A DNA stretch of 50,504 nt from an uncultured Selenomonas sp. (lineage in GTDB: Bacteria; Bacillota; Negativicutes; Selenomonadales; Selenomonadaceae): positions 1 to 50,504 of the forward strand of contig USAK01000011.1 of the NCBI GenBank assembly GCA_900552565.1, in the 5' to 3' direction. Each line of letters starts with the position of its first letter. The first letter of the stretch is position 1. A program made the position numbers and the translations under genes. The notes below the pieces were generated by a model that did not search any database, was not told where the DNA came from, and was given only the letters and a program-made list of their open reading frames with translations. Below, piece after piece: positions 33,781 to 43,147 of this stretch.

Positions 33781-34668
33781 ATGGAAATCCTGCATCAAGT
33801 CGTGCAGCAGCTCATCAACGGCATCTCGCTTGGCAGTATCTATGCCCTCATAGCGTTAGGCTACACGATGATTTATGGCATCATCAAGCTCATCAACTTC
33901 GCTCACGGCGATATCTACATGGTGGGCGCTTATATCGGCTTTTTCTCAATCACGCAGGCGCATCTCTCGATTGTGCCGTCGCTGCTCATTTCGCTCGTCG
34001 TCACGGGCTTTCTCGGCATGGTCGTCGAGCGCCTCGCTTATAAGCCGCTGCGCCATGCACCGCGTATCTCGGTGCTCATTACGGCTATCGGCGTTTCGTT
34101 CTTCCTCGAATACACGACGATGTACTTCGTCTCGCCGACGCCGCGCACATTCCCCGCTATGTACGGCGACGTCGCCGTCAACATCGGCGGCATTGTCATC
34201 AACGGCCAGCAGATGCTGATTCTCGGCATCACGGCTGTGCTCATGGTCATCCTGACGTACATCGTCCAGAAAACGAAGACGGGCAAGGCCATGCGTGCAG
34301 CATCTTTCGATACCGAGACAGCGGAGCTCATGGGCATCAATTCCGACCGCATCATTTCCATCACGTTCGGCATTGGCTCGGCCCTTGCGGCTGTCGCCGG
34401 TGTGCTCGTCGGCATTTACTACAATTCGATTGACCCGCTCATGGGCATCATGCCGGGCCTTAAGGCCTTTGTCGCAGCTGTCCTCGGCGGCATTGGCATC
34501 CTGCCGGGTGCTGTTGTCGGCGGCCTGATTCTCGGCGTGGTCGAAGCTCTTGTTTCGGGCTTCATTTCCTCGACGTTCCGCGATGCGGCAGCGTTTGCCA
34601 TCCTGATTCTTGTGCTGCTCATTCGTCCGGCCGGTATCTTTGGCAAGAATACGAAAGAAAAAGTTTAA
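33781..34668 (+). CDS. livH: Branched-chain amino acid ABC permease LivH
   Basis: The 295-residue membrane protein has the LivH pattern: INGISLGSIYALIALGYTMIYGIIKLINFAHGDIYMVGAY split across the first two helices, with about eight helices and a central GKAMRAASFDTETAELMGIN loop that contacts the ATPase. It forms the pore with LivM. AGAAGGGAGC precedes ATG 33781. It is the second gene of livKHMGF. Confidence 0.95.
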   Translation: MEILHQVVQQLINGISLGSIYALIALGYTMIYGIIKLINFAHGDIYMVGAYIGFFSITQAHLSIVPSLLISLVVTGFLGMVVERLAYKPLRHAPRISVLITAIGVSFFLEYTTMYFVSPTPRTFPAMYGDVAVNIGGIVINGQQMLILGITAVLMVILTYIVQKTKTGKAMRAASFDTETAELMGINSDRIISITFGIGSALAAVAGVLVGIYYNSIDPLMGIMPGLKAFVAAVLGGIGILPGAVVGGLILGVVEALVSGFISSTFRDAAAFAILILVLLIRPAGIFGKNTKEKV

Positions 34669-34680
34669 GGAGGGGAGCAT

Positions 34681-35637
34681 ATGAAATTCTTACGTAAAAA
34701 TGACTGTATCATGCTCGCCTTCTCGCTCGTGGTGTTTGCCGTGCTGCAGTTCCTGATTTCGGAACGCATTTTAAGTTCCTTCTGGCAGCTCAATCTGATG
34801 ATTGTCGGCATCAACATCATCCTGGCGGCAAGCCTCAACCTCATCAATGGCTATACGGGTCAGTTTTCCCTTGGTCATGCTGGCTTTATGGCCGTCGGCG
34901 CCTATGTCGGCGTCGTGCTGACGGCAAATTTCCATATGCCGTTCATCGTGGCCTTGATTGCGGGCGGCATTGCCGCTGGCTTCCTAGGCTTCCTCGTCGG
35001 CATCCCGACGCTGCGCCTGCGCGGTGACTATCTCGCCATCGCGACGTTGGGCCTCGGCGAAATCATCCGCATCGTCATCATGAATATCCAGTATGTGGGC
35101 GGTGCTGCCGGCTTCAAGGGCATTCCGCATCACACGAACTTTGCCTGGGTTTTCTTCATCATGCTGTTCACGCTGTTCTTCATCAAGAACTTTGTCAACT
35201 CAAATCATGGCCGTGCCTGCCTCGCCATCCGCGAGAATGAAATTGCAGCCGAATCGATGGGCGTCAACACGACGAAGTACAAGGTCATGGCCTTCACGTT
35301 CGGCGCTGCCTTTGCCGGTGTCGCTGGCGGACTTTTTGCTCACTGCTTCTACCTCATCAGTCCGGCATCGTTCACGTTCATGCAGACATTCAATTACCTC
35401 ATCATGGTCGTTATGGGCGGCCTTGGCTCCATCACGGGCTCGATTGCCGGTGCCTTTGTTGTCACGTTCATTTCGGCTGCTCTGGCCAGCTGGCCGGAAT
35501 TCCGCATGATCATTTATGCCATCTCGCTGATTCTCATGATGTTCTATCGTCCGCAGGGCCTGTTCGGCTATATGGAAATCACGAATATGGGTATTTTCCG
35601 CCGCATTTTCAAGAAAGGAGAGACGTCTCATGAGTGA
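34681..35637 (+). CDS. livM: Branched-chain amino acid ABC permease LivM
   Basis: The 318-residue permease has NLINGYTGQFSLGHAGFMAVGAY (near 54-76) and the coupling loop GRACLAIRENEIAAESMGVN (near 178-197), both typical of LivM. It begins 12 bp after livH, with GGAGGGG upstream, and ends overlapping livG by 8 bp, which implies translational coupling. Confidence 0.95.
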   Translation: MKFLRKNDCIMLAFSLVVFAVLQFLISERILSSFWQLNLMIVGINIILAASLNLINGYTGQFSLGHAGFMAVGAYVGVVLTANFHMPFIVALIAGGIAAGFLGFLVGIPTLRLRGDYLAIATLGLGEIIRIVIMNIQYVGGAAGFKGIPHHTNFAWVFFIMLFTLFFIKNFVNSNHGRACLAIRENEIAAESMGVNTTKYKVMAFTFGAAFAGVAGGLFAHCFYLISPASFTFMQTFNYLIMVVMGGLGSITGSIAGAFVVTFISAALASWPEFRMIIYAISLILMMFYRPQGLFGYMEITNMGIFRRIFKKGETSHE

Positions 35638-36394
35638 ACTTTTACGCACCGAGAATGTCTCGGAGGTGTTCGGTGGCCTCAAGGCTGTCACGGACTTCAA
35701 TATTCATCTTGACCGCGGCGAACTCGTCGGTCTCATCGGTCCGAACGGCGCCGGCAAGACGACGGCTTTCAATATGCTGACGGGCGTTTATCAGCCGACG
35801 ACGGGCACGATTACCTTTGAGGGCAAGAGCATCGTCGGACTCAAGCCGTATCAGGTCACGCAGCGCGGCATCGCGCGTACGTTCCAGAACATCCGCCTGT
35901 TCTCAGAGCTGACCGTCCTGGAGAACGTCAAGATTGCCTTCCATTATCACGTCAAATACAGCGTACTTGAAGCTGTCTTCCGCGTGGGACGCTATTTCAA
36001 GGAAGAAGAGGAGATTGATAAAGAAGCGCATCAGCTCCTCAAGATTTTCCACCTCGATGACAAGGCCAATGAAGTCGCGAAGAACCTGCCGTACGGTGCC
36101 CAGCGCCGCCTCGAGATTGCGCGTGCTCTGGCGGCCAAGCCGAAGCTGCTGCTGCTCGACGAGCCGGCGGCCGGCATGAACCCGCAGGAAACGAAAGAGC
36201 TCATGGAGATGATCCGCTGGATTCGCCAGGAATTCGGCCTGACCATTCTGCTCATCGAACATGATATGAGTCTGGTCATGGGCATCTGCGAACGCATCTA
36301 TGTTCTGGAATATGGCGAAATCATCGCCGAAGGCACACCGGCTGAAATCAAGGAAAATCCGGAGGTCATCAGGGCTTACCTCGGCAGCGAATAA
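35630..36394 (+). CDS. livG: Branched-chain amino acid ABC ATPase LivG
   Basis: The 254-residue ATPase has Walker [10 protein letters not shown] (37-45), a Q-loop (RTFQNIRLF), a diverged signature [16 protein letters not shown], Walker [14 protein letters not shown], and the LivG-type C-terminus [16 protein letters not shown]. It powers LivHM together with LivF. GAAAGGAGA lies within the livM end. Confidence 0.95.
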   Translation: MSELLRTENVSEVFGGLKAVTDFNIHLDRGELVGLIGPNGAGKTTAFNMLTGVYQPTTGTITFEGKSIVGLKPYQVTQRGIARTFQNIRLFSELTVLENVKIAFHYHVKYSVLEAVFRVGRYFKEEEEIDKEAHQLLKIFHLDDKANEVAKNLPYGAQRRLEIARALAAKPKLLLLDEPAAGMNPQETKELMEMIRWIRQEFGLTILLIEHDMSLVMGICERIYVLEYGEIIAEGTPAEIKENPEVIRAYLGSE

Positions 36395-36438
36395 ACGTGC
36401 AGGACAGCAAAAATCAACGGGAAGTACGGAAAGCAGGT

Positions 36439-37161
36439 ATGTATATGGCAGAACCTATGCTGAAAATCGATAATATTGACGTATATTACGGTGCAATCCA
36501 TGCCCTCAAGGGCATCAGCCTCGAAGTCAATCAGGGCGAAATTGTCACGCTGATTGGTGCCAATGGCGCGGGCAAGTCGACGACGCTGCGCACGATTTCG
36601 GGGTTATTGAAGCCGAAGAACGGCAGCATTACCTTCATGGGACAGAATATCGCCGGTGTGCGCGCACATGAAATCGTCAAGAAGGGCATTTCGCAGGTCC
36701 CTGAGGGACGCCGTGTCTTTGCCGAAATGACCGTCATGGAGAATCTTGACCTCGGTGCCTTTGTGCGCAAGGATAAAGACGGTATCCAGCAGGACCTTAA
36801 AAAAGTTTTTGAACTGTTCCCGCGCCTTGAGGAACGCAAAAACCAGTCAGCCGGTACGCTTTCGGGCGGCGAGCAGCAGATGCTTGCGATGGGCCGCGCG
36901 CTCATGAGCCGGCCGAAGCTTCTGCTGCTCGATGAGCCGTCGATGGGCCTTGCACCGCTGCTCATTAAGGAAATCTTCAACATCATTGTCGACATCAACA
37001 AGAGCGGTACGACTGTCCTGCTTGTCGAGCAGAACGCCAATATGGCCCTTTCCATCGCCAACCGCGCGTATGTTCTTGAGACGGGCCGCATCACGCTGTC
37101 GGGCAGTGCGCAGGAACTCGCTGCCAGCGAGGACGTCCGCAAGGCATATCTTGGCGGCTGA
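36439..37161 (+). CDS. livF: Branched-chain amino acid ABC ATPase LivF
   Basis: About 240 residues with Walker A GANGAGKST, QVPEGRRVF, the LSGGEQQMLAMGRAL signature, Walker B LLLLDEPSMGLAP and the His-less switch region LLVEQNANMALSIA, all typical of LivF. The frame is open from 36397, but a start at 36439, 36445 or 36457 is more likely; the Shine-Dalgarno (GGAAAG or GCAGG) does not clearly decide. It is the last transporter gene of the operon. Confidence 0.94.
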   Translation: MYMAEPMLKIDNIDVYYGAIHALKGISLEVNQGEIVTLIGANGAGKSTTLRTISGLLKPKNGSITFMGQNIAGVRAHEIVKKGISQVPEGRRVFAEMTVMENLDLGAFVRKDKDGIQQDLKKVFELFPRLEERKNQSAGTLSGGEQQMLAMGRALMSRPKLLLLDEPSMGLAPLLIKEIFNIIVDINKSGTTVLLVEQNANMALSIANRAYVLETGRITLSGSAQELAASEDVRKAYLGG

Positions 37162-37244
37162 GCCTTTTATCTCTGCCTGCGGGCAGGAACTTTGCTGTCC
37201 GCGGCGAATCCTTAGGTAATAGAAACTGCAGAGGGGGATTTTAG

Positions 37245-37889
37245 ATGTTTGTAGCAAACCGCATGGCAAAAAATCCAGTGACAGTCTCGCCGAATACGCC
37301 GGTTGACGAAGCCGCTTCGGCTATGAAGAAAGGCCATTTCCGCCGTCTGCCGGTCGTTGAGGACGGCAGACTCGTCGGCTTTCTTTCTGATAAAGATATC
37401 ATGCGCGTGGCACCGTCGCCGGCGACGACGCTTTCGCGCTACGAGGCTCGTTCGCTGCTGGCCAAACTCAAGATTGGCGACATTATGAATAAGGATGTTA
37501 TTTCAGTCGGTGAGGATGCAACGATTGAAGAAGCAGCCCTCATCATGTACAACCATAAGATTGGTGGCCTGCCGGTCGTTTCGAGTGTCGGCGCTGTCGT
37601 CGGCGTCATCACGGAGACCGATATCTTCAAGACCTTCGTCGATGTCATGGGCCTGCAGGAAGGCAAGACGCGTCTGACGCTGCTCGTCGACAATAAAGTC
37701 GGCGTCGTCTACGATATTGCTGGCATTTTCACGGAATGCGGCCTTTCCATCGACAGCCTTGTGACCTGCCGCCAGCCGTATGGCAAATACGAGATTGTCG
37801 TACGCGGCGATATCCCGAATGTCGATGAGATTTCCGCCAAAATCAAGGCAAAGGGGTATGAAATCATCCATACGGCCCGCATCGGCTGA
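37245..37889 (+). CDS. CBS-CBS-ACT sensor protein (AcuB-like)
   Basis: A 214-residue soluble protein: two CBS motifs (about 5-60 and 77-132; [21 protein letters not shown]) forming one Bateman module, then an ACT domain (about 140-214; [27 protein letters not shown]). CBS modules bind adenine nucleotides and ACT domains usually bind amino acids. Located 83 bp after livF in the same direction with no terminator seen between, it could sense branched-chain amino acids and energy state to adjust transport or biosynthesis. AGAGGGGGA precedes ATG. Confidence 0.88.
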   Translation: MFVANRMAKNPVTVSPNTPVDEAASAMKKGHFRRLPVVEDGRLVGFLSDKDIMRVAPSPATTLSRYEARSLLAKLKIGDIMNKDVISVGEDATIEEAALIMYNHKIGGLPVVSSVGAVVGVITETDIFKTFVDVMGLQEGKTRLTLLVDNKVGVVYDIAGIFTECGLSIDSLVTCRQPYGKYEIVVRGDIPNVDEISAKIKAKGYEIIHTARIG

Positions 37890-37950
37890 GCCTTGCCTTA
37901 AATCAGGGAAATAAAAAGTTTATAAAACAATATAAAATAAGCTCAACGAT

Positions 37951-38000
37951 GAGCTCTTTTCTGTGCAGCTATAGCCTGCGACTGGAAAAGAGCTCTTTTT
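37951..38000 (+). terminator. Terminator of the liv operon
   Basis: GAGCTCTTTT and AAAAGAGCTC are perfect 10-bp arms followed by T-run; the loop can form a further small stem. Confidence 0.75.
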
Positions 38001-38055
38001 GTTTCTTGTATACACATATACATTACAAAATTACATAGAAATTTCATTTTCATAC

Positions 38056-38084
38056 TTGTCAGTGTATATACAGTATGTTATAAT
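38056..38084 (+). promoter_or_regulatory. Promoter of the TRAP-TAXI operon
   Basis: TTGTCA (38056-38061), 17 bp, TATAAT (38079-38084). Confidence 0.78.
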
Positions 38085-38131
38085 CTTATACATAATATGA
38101 TTTATAGATATAAATGTGGGAGGCGTTCAAC

Positions 38132-39094
38132 ATGAAGTTTCATTCCTTGACCAAAATGCTGACCGTGGGACTTATAGCGGTGATGACAGCAGTGCTCTTA
38201 GCCGGCTGCGACAGTGAGAGCAGCCAGAAAAAATTCCTCAATATCGCCACGGGCGGTACGGCTGGTACGTATTATCCAATCGGCGGTGCGATGGCGGAAA
38301 TCCTCAACAAGGAAATCCCGGGCATGAACGCCAGCGCGCAGTCGACGGGGGCGACGGTCGCCAACATCAACATGCTCAAGGATAACTCCGTTGACCTCGC
38401 CATTGTCCAGAACGATATCACGTATTACGCCGTCAACGGCACGGAGATGTTCAAGGACAAGAAAGTTGACAACATCCGCGGCATCGCTTCGCTTTATCCG
38501 GAGACGTGCCAGTTCGTCACGCTCGATAAGGCCGGCATCAAGAGCATCAAGGACCTCAAGGGCAAGCGCGTCGCCGTCGGTGCTGCAGGCTCGGGCGCTG
38601 AGGCCAATGCCCGCCAGATTCTCGAGGCTTATGGCATCACGTACGATGATATCGACGTCCAGTACCTCTCCTTTGCTGAAGGCGCCAGCGCCCTCAAGGA
38701 CGGCAATGTCGATGCAGCGTTCCTGACGGCCGGCTACCCGACGTCCTCGGTACAGGATATCGCTTCGCAGAATAAGGTCCGCCTGCTGCCAATCGATGCG
38801 GATAAGGCCGATGCCCTGATTGCCAAGTACCCGTTCTACACGAAGACGACGATTCCGGCTGGCACGTATGCTGGCTTTGACGAGGAAGTCCCGACGATTT
38901 CCGTCATGGCGATGCTCGTCGCTACGGACAAAGTCGACGACAAGATGGGCTATGACATTGCCAAGGCCATCTTCACGAACCTCGACCGTCTGCAGGCAGC
39001 ACATTCTGTAGGCAAGCTCATCACGAAGGAAAGTGCCACGAAGGGCATGTCCCTGCCGATGAATGCCGGTGCTGAGAAATTCTTCAAAGAGTAA
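38132..39094 (+). CDS. TAXI-family TRAP transporter substrate-binding lipoprotein
   Basis: The 320-residue protein has a lipoprotein signal (VLLAGCDSE, Cys near 26) and the TAXI signature IATGGTAGTYYPIGGAMAEIL followed by NDITYYAVNGTEMF and AVGAAGSGAEANAR. TAXI proteins feed fused TRAP permeases and commonly bind glutamate, alpha-ketoglutarate or other organic acids; the ligand cannot be read here. GGGAGG at about 12 bases supports ATG 38132 rather than 38114. It heads the three-gene TRAP operon. Confidence 0.93.
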   Translation: MKFHSLTKMLTVGLIAVMTAVLLAGCDSESSQKKFLNIATGGTAGTYYPIGGAMAEILNKEIPGMNASAQSTGATVANINMLKDNSVDLAIVQNDITYYAVNGTEMFKDKKVDNIRGIASLYPETCQFVTLDKAGIKSIKDLKGKRVAVGAAGSGAEANARQILEAYGITYDDIDVQYLSFAEGASALKDGNVDAAFLTAGYPTSSVQDIASQNKVRLLPIDADKADALIAKYPFYTKTTIPAGTYAGFDEEVPTISVMAMLVATDKVDDKMGYDIAKAIFTNLDRLQAAHSVGKLITKESATKGMSLPMNAGAEKFFKE

Positions 39095-39116
39095 AAGTTC
39101 TGTTTCATAAGAATAC

Positions 39117-39172
39117 GGCCTCTTTCGTCAGCTCATGCAAATTGTGCGATGTGCGATGGAGGAGGCCTTTTC
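39117..39172 (+). terminator. Weak attenuator between TAXI gene and DUF1850 gene
   Basis: GGCCTC and GAGGCC arms with a long loop precede TTTTCTGTTTT. It would favour binding protein over permease. Confidence 0.4.
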
Positions 39173-39190
39173 TGTTTTCTGGTGGTGTCT

Positions 39191-39676
39191 ATGCGTCGTT
39201 ATCCCTTATGTGTCTGGCTGACCCTCATCGGTGTGCTGCTCGGCCTTTTGAATGTCTTCCTGACGCCCTGCCTTGTGGTGCGGGCGGCAGGGGAGCGGGT
39301 GGCCATCGTTGAGGCACGGCCGGAACTGCCATTTTCTATACATTTCATTCATTCCGTGCAGAAGACACCGGTCCTTGAAAATCTTGAGGTCAATGAAAGC
39401 CGTGATGGTTTTACGCTGCTTTCGACGAAATATCAGTCGTTTGGTGTGGGGCTGCCGTTCCTTGCAGAGGAAGGCGATTTCCGCGAAGAGGGCGATTATT
39501 ATGTGTTTGACCATATGGACCGCCATTTCAGGGACCTCTCGCTGCGTACCGGCGTAGGCACGCAGCTCACCTTGACCGTAGGGGGTCGTGAGTACCGTCT
39601 TTTTGAACGCTATGCGCCCGGCACGCGCATCGACCTTGCAATCATGCCATTTTACCGGGGAATCCTCGGCTTATGA
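39191..39676 (+). CDS. DUF1850 protein of a TRAP-TAXI system
   Basis: A 161-residue protein with one N-terminal membrane segment (about 6-26) and an extracytoplasmic beta-rich domain with FSIHFIHSVQKTPVLE and SFGVGLPF, typical of DUF1850. Genes of this family sit between TAXI binding proteins and fused TRAP permeases in many bacteria, so it is thought to be an accessory component; its precise role is unknown. The frame is open from 39149, but ATG 39191 with GGTGGTG upstream fits the membrane segment. Confidence 0.85.
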   Translation: MRRYPLCVWLTLIGVLLGLLNVFLTPCLVVRAAGERVAIVEARPELPFSIHFIHSVQKTPVLENLEVNESRDGFTLLSTKYQSFGVGLPFLAEEGDFREEGDYYVFDHMDRHFRDLSLRTGVGTQLTLTVGGREYRLFERYAPGTRIDLAIMPFYRGILGL

Positions 39677-39729
39677 TACTTTTACTTCCCATCCGCGAAT
39701 CCGGATGAGGAGCAGAGAGGATGTTTTTT

Positions 39730-41658
39730 ATGACTGAGAAGCTGGATAAAAAATCCGCAGATGATATCCTGAAAAAATACGATAAAGAATCCGACACGAT
39801 GATGTACAAGGGCATCATGGCCAAGATTGTCTCGGCCATTGCCATCACGTTCTCCATTTTCCAGCTCTACACGGCGACGTTCGGCGTGCTCGATGCCCAG
39901 CTGCAGCGAGCCGTGCACTTGGGCTTTGGCCTTGCGCTCGTGTATCTCCTGTACCCGACGCGCAAGTCGTGGTCGCGTTATAAGGTGCATCCCTTTGATG
40001 TGCTGCTCGCCATCCTCGGCGCGGCGACGCCGGCGTACATTGTCATCGAATACCAGCATCTTGTGCTGCGTTCGGGTACGGTGTCGGGCGTTGACCTTGC
40101 TGTGGGCCTCGTCGGCATCCTGCTCGTCATTGAGGCGACGCGCCGCATCGTCGGACTGCCGATGGTCTGCGTCGTGCTGGCGTTTCTCGCTTATGCCTTC
40201 GCCGGTCCTTACATGCCGGGCGTGCTTGCCCACCGCGGGCTGACCATTGAGCAGCTCGTCGGCCATCTGTACTTCACGACAGAAGGTATCTTCGGCATCC
40301 CCTTGGGCGTTTCTTCGACGTTCATCTTCCTCTTTATCCTGTTCGGTGCTTATCTCGAGTCCACGGGACTGGGCAAATTCTTCATCGATCTCGCCAACGC
40401 CATTGCCGGCTGGGCCAGCGGCGGTCCGGCAAAAGTTGCCGTCCTGTCCTCGGGCCTCATGGGTACGGTCTCGGGCAGCTCGGTTGCCAACGTCGTCGGC
40501 ACGGGCTCGCTGACCATCCCGATGATGAAGAAACTCGGTTATCATAAAGATTTCGCCGGTGCCGTTGAGGCTGCAGCTTCGACGGGTGGCCAGCTCATGC
40601 CGCCGGTCATGGGCGCTGCAGCATTCCTCATGGCTGAATTCGTCGGCGTGCCGTACATCGATATCGTCAAGGCGGCCATCGTGCCGGCATTCCTCTATTT
40701 CGCGGGCATCTGGCTTGGCGTCCATTTTGAGGCCAAGCGCGGCAATCTCAAGGGCATCCCGAGAAGCCAGCTGCCGAAAATCGGCAATATCCTGCGTGAG
40801 CGCGGACATCTTGCCCTGCCGCTCATCGTCATTGTCTATCTGCTCGTCGCTGGCTACACGCCGATGCGTGCGGCTCTTGTTGCTATCGTCCTTTCCATTC
40901 TCTGCTCCGCCCTGCGCAAATCGACGCGCATGAAGCCGATTGAGATTGTCCGCGGTCTTGACCGCGGCGCACGCAACGTGCTGTCTGTGCTCGTAGCCTG
41001 CGCTTCGGCCGGTATCATCATTGGCGTCGTCACGAAGACGGGCGTCGGCCTCAAGCTCGCTTCGGGCCTGCTGGACCTTTCGGGCGGCCTGCTGCTGCCG
41101 ACGATGTTCTTCACGATGATTACAGCGATTGTCCTCGGCATGGGTGTGCCGACGACGGCCAACTACGTCATCACGTCGACGATTGCGGCACCGGCCCTCG
41201 TGCAGATGGGCGTCCCGGTTCTCTGTGCACATATGTTCGTCTTCTACTTCGGCATCATCGCCGATGTCACGCCGCCGGTTGCGCTCGCGGCCTTTGCGGG
41301 GTCCGGCATCGCTGGGGGCAATCCTTTGCGGACCGGAATAAACGCCTCGAAGCTCGCTATTGCGGCTTTCATTATTCCGTATATGTTCGTGCTGTCGCCA
41401 GTTCTCTTGATGCTTGAGGGCACAGCCTTCGACTTGTTCCTGACGACCCTCACAGCCCTTATCGGCATGGTCGCCCTTTCGTCGGCCCTCATCGGCTATC
41501 TTGCGGATGACTGCAATGCCTTTGAGCGCCTCGTGCTCATCGCCGGCGGCCTCATGATGATTAAACCAGGCTTCCTGACGGATATTGCAGGCTTTGTCCT
41601 GTTCGTCGTCATCCTGCTTCTGCAGCTCAGACGCCGCAAGAAAGCAGCGCTTGCTTAA
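39730..41658 (+). CDS. TRAP transporter fused permease (TAXI-type, DctQM fusion)
   Basis: The 642-residue membrane protein fuses a DctQ-like N-terminal part (about 30-125) to a DctM-like large subunit with GTVSGSSVANVVGTGSLTIP near 255-275, GGQLMPPVMGAAAFLMAE near 290, and the mirrored GMGVPTTANYVITS near 470-485. Transport is driven by an ion gradient with the TAXI protein supplying substrate. GAGAGG abuts ATG 39721, so ATG 39730 is preferred. It is the last gene of the operon. Confidence 0.93.
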   Translation: MTEKLDKKSADDILKKYDKESDTMMYKGIMAKIVSAIAITFSIFQLYTATFGVLDAQLQRAVHLGFGLALVYLLYPTRKSWSRYKVHPFDVLLAILGAATPAYIVIEYQHLVLRSGTVSGVDLAVGLVGILLVIEATRRIVGLPMVCVVLAFLAYAFAGPYMPGVLAHRGLTIEQLVGHLYFTTEGIFGIPLGVSSTFIFLFILFGAYLESTGLGKFFIDLANAIAGWASGGPAKVAVLSSGLMGTVSGSSVANVVGTGSLTIPMMKKLGYHKDFAGAVEAAASTGGQLMPPVMGAAAFLMAEFVGVPYIDIVKAAIVPAFLYFAGIWLGVHFEAKRGNLKGIPRSQLPKIGNILRERGHLALPLIVIVYLLVAGYTPMRAALVAIVLSILCSALRKSTRMKPIEIVRGLDRGARNVLSVLVACASAGIIIGVVTKTGVGLKLASGLLDLSGGLLLPTMFFTMITAIVLGMGVPTTANYVITSTIAAPALVQMGVPVLCAHMFVFYFGIIADVTPPVALAAFAGSGIAGGNPLRTGINASKLAIAAFIIPYMFVLSPVLLMLEGTAFDLFLTTLTALIGMVALSSALIGYLADDCNAFERLVLIAGGLMMIKPGFLTDIAGFVLFVVILLLQLRRRKKAALA

Positions 41659-41689
41659 ACTGTCTCTCCTCTAAACAATTCTATAAACA

Positions 41690-41721
41690 AAAAATGCTGA
41701 CACAGTGTGTCAGCATTTTTT
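41690..41721. terminator. Terminator between TRAP permease and perR
   Basis: AAAAATGCTGACAC and GTGTCAGCATTTTT are perfect arms; A- and T-runs on both sides make it bidirectional for the convergent genes. Confidence 0.92.
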
Positions 41722-41749
41722 GTACTGCAGATAAAGTTTTTGTATTTTC

Positions 41750-42190
41750 TTAGTGCATGGCTTTTTTCTTCTTGGCCTGGCATTCGGGGCAGACGCCGAA
41801 GAAATAAAGCTGATGGTCGGAGAGCTCATAGCCCGTTTCGTCCTTGACCTGTTCGTAGACGCCGTCGGTATTGAGTACAGGCACGTCATCGACGCGGCCG
41901 CAGCAAGTGCAGCGGATGTGCGGATGATGGCTCGTATCGGCATCGTAGCGGAAGGCCTCTTCGCCGACATTGAGTTCCTGAGCAAGGCCGAGGTCACAGA
42001 GAATGGCCAGGGCCTTGTAGACCGTTGCCAGGCTCATCGTCGGGTAGAGCGGCTGCAGTTCCTTGTAAATCGTATCTGCGTTTGGATGTGCCTTTGTGTG
42101 GGAAAGCATGTTGTAGACAGCCAGACGCTGCGGCGTCACCTTAAATCCGGCCTCGCGCAGCCGGCTCGTCAGTTCCGAAGAAGTCAGCAT
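41750..42190 (-). CDS. perR: Peroxide-responsive Fur-family repressor PerR
   Basis: The 146-residue protein aligns to Bacillus subtilis PerR with every functional residue offset by exactly two: metal-sensing H35, D83, H89, H91 and D102 (B. subtilis H37, D85, H91, H93, D104) and zinc-site C94, C97, C134, C137. Asp rather than Glu at the last position is the mark of PerR over Fur. It should repress peroxide-defence genes with Fe2+ or Mn2+ and be inactivated by His oxidation. The recognition helix is MSLATVYKAL. It is monocistronic. Confidence 0.9.
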   Translation of the reverse strand: MLTSSELTSRLREAGFKVTPQRLAVYNMLSHTKAHPNADTIYKELQPLYPTMSLATVYKALAILCDLGLAQELNVGEEAFRYDADTSHHPHIRCTCCGRVDDVPVLNTDGVYEQVKDETGYELSDHQLYFFGVCPECQAKKKKAMH

Positions 42191-42258
42191 GATATCACCT
42201 CATATTTTTCCTTTTGTTTCTCGTAGGCATTCTCTCTATCTTTAGGATACACTAATGG

Positions 42259-42285
42259 AGAATAAATATTTTATAAGGTTATTCT
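42259..42285. promoter_or_regulatory. Inverted repeat upstream of perR
   Basis: AGAATAA and TTATTCT flank 13 AT-rich bases about 70 bp from the perR start. It loosely resembles a widened Per/Fur box and could serve autoregulation. Confidence 0.3.
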
Positions 42286-42376
42286 ACGTGTTATTTCGCG
42301 GATTGTCAACTAGTAACAGTTATTTTTTATTGCTGAAGCACAAAAAAGCAGGTGAGAAGGCTGCTGAAAAAATAGC

Positions 42377-42405
42377 TTTACATTTATGCAAAGGTATGCT
42401 AATAT
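42377..42405 (+). promoter_or_regulatory. Promoter of tRNA-Ser
   Basis: TTTACA (42377-42382), 17 bp, TAATAT (42400-42405), 24 bp before the tRNA. Confidence 0.65.
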
Positions 42406-42428
42406 ATTATATGTTCTTCAACGAACAC

Positions 42429-42517
42429 GGAGAGGTGTCCGAGTGGTCGAAGGTGCTTGACTCGAAATCAAGTGTGGTTAATAGCCACCGTGGGTTCGAA
42501 TCCCACCCTCTCTGCCA
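42429..42517 (+). tRNA. tRNA-Ser(CGA)
   Basis: A class II tRNA with acceptor GGAGAGG/CCTCTCT, anticodon loop CTCGAAA (anticodon CGA, reads UCG), a long variable arm (GTGGTTAATAGCCAC region), T loop TTCGAAT, discriminator G and encoded CCA. Confidence 0.95.
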
Positions 42518-42527
42518 TTTGCAAATC

Positions 42528-42555
42528 AGTCCCTGCAGTGCGCAGGGACTTTTTT
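42528..42555 (+). terminator. Terminator after tRNA-Ser
   Basis: AGTCCCTGC and GCAGGGACT with six T. Confidence 0.9.
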
Positions 42556-42588
42556 AGTGCCTATATTATTATATAGGAAGGAAAGTGC

Positions 42589-42630
42589 AAAAGAAAAAGC
42601 CAGGCTGCCTTGCGGGCGGGCCTGACTTTT
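42589..42630 (-). terminator. Terminator after rpmF
   Basis: On the minus strand AGTCAGGC and GCCTGGCT (one G-U pair) are followed by TTTTTCTTTT. Confidence 0.7.
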
Positions 42631-42638
42631 CCTGAGCA

Positions 42639-42818
42639 TTATTCTGCTGCTTTGACGACTTCCTTGCCGTCGTAGTAACCGCATTCCGGGCAAACGTGAT
42701 GCGGCATCTTCGGTTCGTGGCACTGCGGGCAGGCAACGAATCCCGGAGCTTCGAGCTTCCAGTTGGCACGGCGCTGATCGCGGCGGGCCTTGGACGTTTT
42801 ACGTTTTGGTACTGCCAT
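42639..42818 (-). CDS. rpmF: Large ribosomal subunit protein bL32
   Basis: A 59-residue product starting [20 protein letters not shown], with a zinc ribbon of C30-x2-C33 and C43-x2-C46 and ending EVVKAAE. It is a full-length, zinc-type bL32 of the 50S subunit. GGAGGTG is eight bases upstream of ATG. The zinc-binding form links its stability to zinc supply. The DUF177/yceD gene that often precedes rpmF is not present upstream here. Confidence 0.97.
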   Translation of the reverse strand: MAVPKRKTSKARRDQRRANWKLEAPGFVACPQCHEPKMPHHVCPECGYYDGKEVVKAAE

Positions 42819-43147
42819 TTGATTTTCACCTCCGAGGCATATGTTCCTTCAGTGAAATCCATGCAATGGGTTGATGCTGGATGGATGTATTTCACGTGAA
42901 TATGTGATTTGACACATATATCTATGATAGCCGTTTTTGCCTCTGGTTGCAAGGAAAATTTTCATTTTTGCCGATTTTTTCAGGACAGAGCTAAGAACTG
43001 CCTATGTTTCTTGAAATATCTTGAAATATTTTAGAGAATTTTTGAGAAATAGAGGTGTTTTCTGTTCTGTCACGAATTATAATAGAAGTAGCATTCCTGT
43101 TTTGAGAAAATCTCAGGGCAGCAAAAAGAAACGGGTGTGATGGAATT
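42819..43147. other. rpmF/DAK2 intergenic region
   Basis: About 330 bp between divergent genes. It contains a perfect palindrome TTCACGTGAA (42891-42900), a 10-bp tandem repeat TCTTGAAATA (43009-43028) and a TATAAT at 43078-43083 without a clear -35. I see no small gene. Confidence 0.5.

Noticed and set aside
42569..42952. 127-codon minus-strand frame around rpmF
   Set aside because: Out of frame with the clear bL32 gene and without known motifs.
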